From positions 2,976,001 to 3,040,000 of the forward strand of contig OY970217.1 in the NCBI GenBank assembly GCA_963713965.1: a stretch of 64,000 nt of DNA, read 5' to 3'. Numbering within the stretch: the stretch's first letter is position 1; the number at the start of each line of letters is the position of its first letter. The DNA is from CALAGB01 sp963713965 (GTDB lineage: Bacteria; Chloroflexota; Chloroflexia; Thermomicrobiales; Thermomicrobiaceae). Below, one piece after another: positions 61,419 to 64,000 of the stretch. The position numbers were made by a program, and so were the translations under genes. Under the pieces are notes generated by a model. The model had not been told where the DNA came from, made no database searches, and saw nothing but the letters and a program-made list of their open reading frames with translations.

Positions 61419-62522
61419 TCACGTCAATGTGTGGTCGTTTCGGTCCTTGAACTGTTGCACGAGTTTCCGCACGTCCTGGGCCCGGGATCGACTGCACACC
61501 AGCAGCACATCGTCAGTATCGACGATAACCAGGTTGTCAACCCCCAGCGTCGCCACGACGCGATCCTTCCCGAACACCAGTGTCGAATGCGTGTCGATTT
61601 GAACGTGTTTTCCGCTGACCAGCACGTTCTGTCCGTCGACGTCGGACATGAGCTCGGCGAGGCTGTGCCAATCGCCAAGATCGGTCCAGCCAAAGCTGGC
61701 CGGCACGACTGCTACCCGCTCGGCATGTTCCATGATGCCGTGATCGATGGTGACGTCTTCCAGCTTGGGCCAATAGTTCTGCAGGACGGCGTCCCGATCA
61801 GGCTGATCCCAGGCGTCGGCGAGAATCATCAACGTCTGGTAGAGATCCGGCAGTAGCCGTTCCATCTCTTCCAGAAGTGTGGAAGCTTTCCATACGAACA
61901 TGCTGGCATTCCAAAGATACTTCCCGCTGTCAACGTACGTCCTGGCCGTGTCGAGATCGGGCTTTTCCTTGAACTGGTCGACGGTGAATACGTCGAGACC
62001 CTCCGCGGTCTCGAGTTCGTTACCAACTCGAATGTAGCCGTAACCCGTTTCCGGGTAGGTCGGTGTGATTCCTATCGTCACCAGATACCCGCGTTGTGCG
62101 ACTTCTGCCGCGGCGAGCACCGTGCGCTGGAAGAGTTCCGAATCAGAGACGTAATGATCGGCCGCGAACGAGCCCATGATGGCGTTTGGGTCCTTGCGCG
62201 CGATGAGCGCCGCTCCAAGGCCAATGGCCGGTCCGGTACCTCGCGGTCCTGGCTCCACGATGACGTTAGCCTCTGGAATTTCGGGAACCTGGCGCGCCAC
62301 CCCCGCGGCATGCGCTCCGCCGGTGATGATCAGCGTGTTCTCAGCTGGGACGATTGGTGCAAGCCGGTCGAACGTTGCCTGCAGCATCGATCTGGGACCA
62401 GGCAATGGCAGCAGGAATTTAGGACGTGACGAGCGGCTAGCGGGCCAGAGACGTGTGCCACTTCCGCCGGCCGGAATCACTGCGTGCAGGTTGCGGGATG
62501 AAATCTTCCCGTTCAAGCTCAT
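61419..62522 (-). CDS. manC: Mannose-1-phosphate guanylyltransferase (GDP-mannose pyrophosphorylase)
   Basis: A 367-residue nucleotidyltransferase: mannose-1-P + GTP to GDP-mannose + PPi. The substrate loop is VIPAGGSGTRLWPASRSSRPKFLL (GGxGTRLxP and PKxxL); later FKEKPDLDTA and GKYLWNASMFVW are characteristic. It is the pyrophosphorylase domain alone, without the isomerase domain of the bifunctional form. It would supply GDP-mannose for cell surface sugars or the GT2-type enzymes. ATG 62522 is chosen; TTG 62528 is an alternative. It lies 17 bases after dprA and is inserted in an otherwise DNA/protease gene series. Confidence 0.9.
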   Translation of the reverse strand: MSLNGKISSRNLHAVIPAGGSGTRLWPASRSSRPKFLLPLPGPRSMLQATFDRLAPIVPAENTLIITGGAHAAGVARQVPEIPEANVIVEPGPRGTGPAIGLGAALIARKDPNAIMGSFAADHYVSDSELFQRTVLAAAEVAQRGYLVTIGITPTYPETGYGYIRVGNELETAEGLDVFTVDQFKEKPDLDTARTYVDSGKYLWNASMFVWKASTLLEEMERLLPDLYQTLMILADAWDQPDRDAVLQNYWPKLEDVTIDHGIMEHAERVAVVPASFGWTDLGDWHSLAELMSDVDGQNVLVSGKHVQIDTHSTLVFGKDRVVATLGVDNLVIVDTDDVLLVCSRSRAQDVRKLVQQFKDRNDHTLT

Positions 62523-62538
62523 CTTCAATCACTCAGTC

Positions 62539-63639
62539 TTATCCACGAACGTAATGTTGGGTGCCAACGTTTCGCACGAGGCCTTTGAGCTGCATCTGCA
62601 GCAACTGGGCGCTGAGCGTTCCGATCGGCAGCCCGGAATCGAGCGCGATCTCGTCGATGTGTCTCGGCTCCGCCGTGAGGAGGTCCAGCAGCGACCGCTC
62701 ACCGTCACTGGCGGGAAGCAGCTGACGCGTTTCTATCTCTATCTGTCTCACACCCAGATTCAAGAATGAGAGGACGTCCTCTCCGTTAGCGGCGATCGCC
62801 GCTCCGTCCCGAAGAAGCTGTATCGTCCCAGCGCTGGCCGGGGACAGCGCCGAACCCGGTACCGCGAAGACGGCACGACCTTGATCACCGGCGAAATTCG
62901 CGGTGATCAACGCGCCACTCTTTATCGGCGCCTCGACGACGATCACTCCGAGTGAGAGCCCGCTGATGATTCGATTACGCACCGGAAAATTGGGCGCGTC
63001 GGGCGGAGTTCCCAAAGAAAATTCCGATACGAGCGCGCCGTTTTCGGCAATCTGATCAGCGAGCTTGCGATGCTCTGGAGGATAGATCGTGTCGAGACCA
63101 CATCCAAGCACAGCGATTGTGCGCCCGCCAGTTTCGAGCGCTGACGCATGGGCGATGCCGTCGACTCCACGGGCTAGCCCACTCACGACCGTGACTCTTG
63201 CCGCCGCAAGCTCGCTGCTCAGGCGTCGAGACATCTCCCGTCCGTATGCCGTGATGCGGCGAGTGCCAACGATTCCAACCGCTGTTTCATCGGCAGGGAT
63301 CAGCGAACCGCGCACGTAGATGACGGGCGGCGGACTCGGGATCTCACGCAACAGGCTGGGATAACCATCGTCCGCAAGCGTCAGGATATGGACGCCCGCT
63401 CGCTCCACACGATTCATCTCGTCGTCGAGTGAGATGCGTGAGCGGGTGCGGATGAGTGAATCGGCGGCCCGTTCGCCCAATCCGCAGGACCGGAGCTCGG
63501 CGCGTGGCGCGTTCCAGGCGGTCTGAAGGTCACCAAAGCGCTCCATCAGCATCGCGAGGCGTGTCGCTCCAATTCCGGGCACTAGATGAAAACCGAGCCA
63601 ATACGCGGTTTCCGTAATTCCCCCTTCCAATATGGGCAA
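62539..63639 (-). CDS. dprA: DNA processing protein DprA (Smf)
   Basis: A 366-residue DprA homologue that loads RecA on incoming single-stranded DNA in natural transformation. The Rossmann-like core has VGIVGTRRITAYGREMSRRLSSELA, VVSGLARGVDGIAHASALETGG, IYPPEHRKLADQI, FPVRNRIISGLS and SGALITANFAGDQGRAVFAVPGSA, all hallmark motifs. The C-terminal winged-helix (DprA_WH-like) spans 300-366. The start is TTG 63639 or TTG 63630; a promoter with TATAAC at 63647-63642 would put the RNA start near 63635, making the mRNA almost leaderless. Competence is not shown by one gene. Confidence 0.93.
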   Translation of the reverse strand: MPILEGGITETAYWLGFHLVPGIGATRLAMLMERFGDLQTAWNAPRAELRSCGLGERAADSLIRTRSRISLDDEMNRVERAGVHILTLADDGYPSLLREIPSPPPVIYVRGSLIPADETAVGIVGTRRITAYGREMSRRLSSELAAARVTVVSGLARGVDGIAHASALETGGRTIAVLGCGLDTIYPPEHRKLADQIAENGALVSEFSLGTPPDAPNFPVRNRIISGLSLGVIVVEAPIKSGALITANFAGDQGRAVFAVPGSALSPASAGTIQLLRDGAAIAANGEDVLSFLNLGVRQIEIETRQLLPASDGERSLLDLLTAEPRHIDEIALDSGLPIGTLSAQLLQMQLKGLVRNVGTQHYVRG

Positions 63640-63641
63640 AT

Positions 63642-63671
63642 GTTATACGAGACCACGAAGGCGCGCGTCAA
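63642..63671 (-). promoter_or_regulatory. Promoter of dprA
   Basis: On the minus strand, TTGACG (63671-63666), an 18-base spacer, then TATAAC (63647-63642). Transcription would begin near 63635, at about the dprA start codon. Confidence 0.55.
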
Positions 63672-63767
63672 CGCAGCCCGTGCTAGAATGCGGCCGTCAT
63701 TGCGAATTCGTCCGTCATCTCAGCGAGCGCCTCCGTCCACGGACGATGGAATCCTTCAGGAGGTCAT

Positions 63768-64000
63768 GTGCGCCCTAACGTCGTTCGTCAAAAGCTCAAA
63801 TCGGGTGAAGTCGTCATCGGCTGCTTTGTCGGCTTCCCATCTGCTGAAGTGGTCGAGATTTGCGGGCACTCGGGTTATGACTTCGTCATGATCGACGCCG
63901 AACATGGTCCGATCTCTCCCCATGATGCCTATCATATGGTCCTCGCCGCTGAAGTGACGGGGACGACGCCGCTCATTCGTGTGCCACGAAACGATCCGAG
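63768..64000 (+). CDS. HpcH/HpaI-family aldolase, N-terminal part (cut by the window edge)
   Basis: A partial frame of 77 residues, open to the right edge. It begins RPNVVRQKLKSGEVVIG and includes GYDFVMIDAEHGPISPHD, the signature of class II HpcH/HpaI pyruvate aldolases (metal/substrate region), then TPLIRVPRND. Relatives cleave 4-hydroxy-2-ketoacids or act as citrate-lyase-like enzymes. GTG 63768 has AGGAGG four to five bases upstream, a short but usable spacing. It is divergent from dprA. Confidence 0.85.
   Translation, partial: MRPNVVRQKLKSGEVVIGCFVGFPSAEVVEICGHSGYDFVMIDAEHGPISPHDAYHMVLAAEVTGTTPLIRVPRNDP

Noticed and set aside
61144..61602. Plus-strand frame upstream of topA and over the end of manC
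   Set aside because: It overlaps manC on the other strand and has no known motif or ribosome site.
1..64000. tRNA, rRNA and CRISPR arrays
   Set aside because: I looked in the gaps for GTTCGAATC-like T arms and regular repeats with spacers and found none convincing. A covariance search would be decisive.

Overview
The window looks like the chromosome of a bacterium from the Chloroflexota, probably near the Thermomicrobia. This is an inference. It rests on moderately high GC (near 60% by eye), frequent GTG/TTG starts, a secreted amidase carrying the FGYP..EPF / YFERxRxE repeats familiar from Chloroflexota surface proteins, the GTAGGGGCGAC palindromic repeat type, and a mixture of Firmicutes/Actinobacteria-like gene orders without outer-membrane biogenesis genes. 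No phage, plasmid, CRISPR, rRNA or tRNA gene was seen.

Layout. 0-1.2 kb: a GlsB/YeaQ-like membrane protein and two tandem ~51-residue membrane protein paralogues on the minus strand. 1.2-6.5 kb: a T-box riboswitch and ileS, a methyltransferase and a LOG-family nucleosidase. 6.5-10.9 kb (minus): ftsY-ffh and a NarL-type two-component pair whose kinase is frameshifted. 11-16.6 kb: radC, a frameshifted DUF4870-like gene, a PRC-barrel protein, a Tat-exported amidase and a DUF2085-like membrane protein. 16.7-22 kb: a possible polyphosphate module (CYTH-CHAD, SixA, two thymidylate-kinase-like proteins, Ppx/GppA). 22-25 kb: aldehyde dehydrogenase, a SpoT-like HD hydrolase and an HPP protein. 25.2-34.6 kb (minus): a phosphate regulon of response regulator, PhoR-like kinase, second regulator, pstS-pstC-pstA-pstB-pstB-phoU. 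34.8 kb: an M42 aminopeptidase. 36-43 kb (plus): yceD-rpmF-fabH-fabD-fabG-accC-nusB-acpP-tatC. 43-49 kb: rqcH, gmk, def and priA. 49-56.6 kb: PLP enzymes, ilvE (two frameshifts), a peptide-type binding protein, a ROK sugar kinase and a GT2 glycosyltransferase. 56.7-63.6 kb (minus): dprA-manC-topA-hslV-hslU. The right edge cuts an HpcH/HpaI aldolase.

How the genes connect. The strongest theme is phosphate. A complete Pst uptake operon with its own sensor and two OmpR-type regulators lies about 9 kb from the CYTH-CHAD/SixA/TMPK/Ppx cluster. A second theme is Tat export: PstS, the 609-residue binding protein and the amidase all carry twin-arginine leaders, and tatC is in the window. A third is fatty-acid synthesis, with a well-formed promoter ahead of yceD.

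Quality note. Three genes (a histidine kinase, a DUF4870-like protein and ilvE) carry four apparent single-base insertions in all. They could be assembly errors or genuine lesions; raw reads would decide. No functional claim here was checked against a database.
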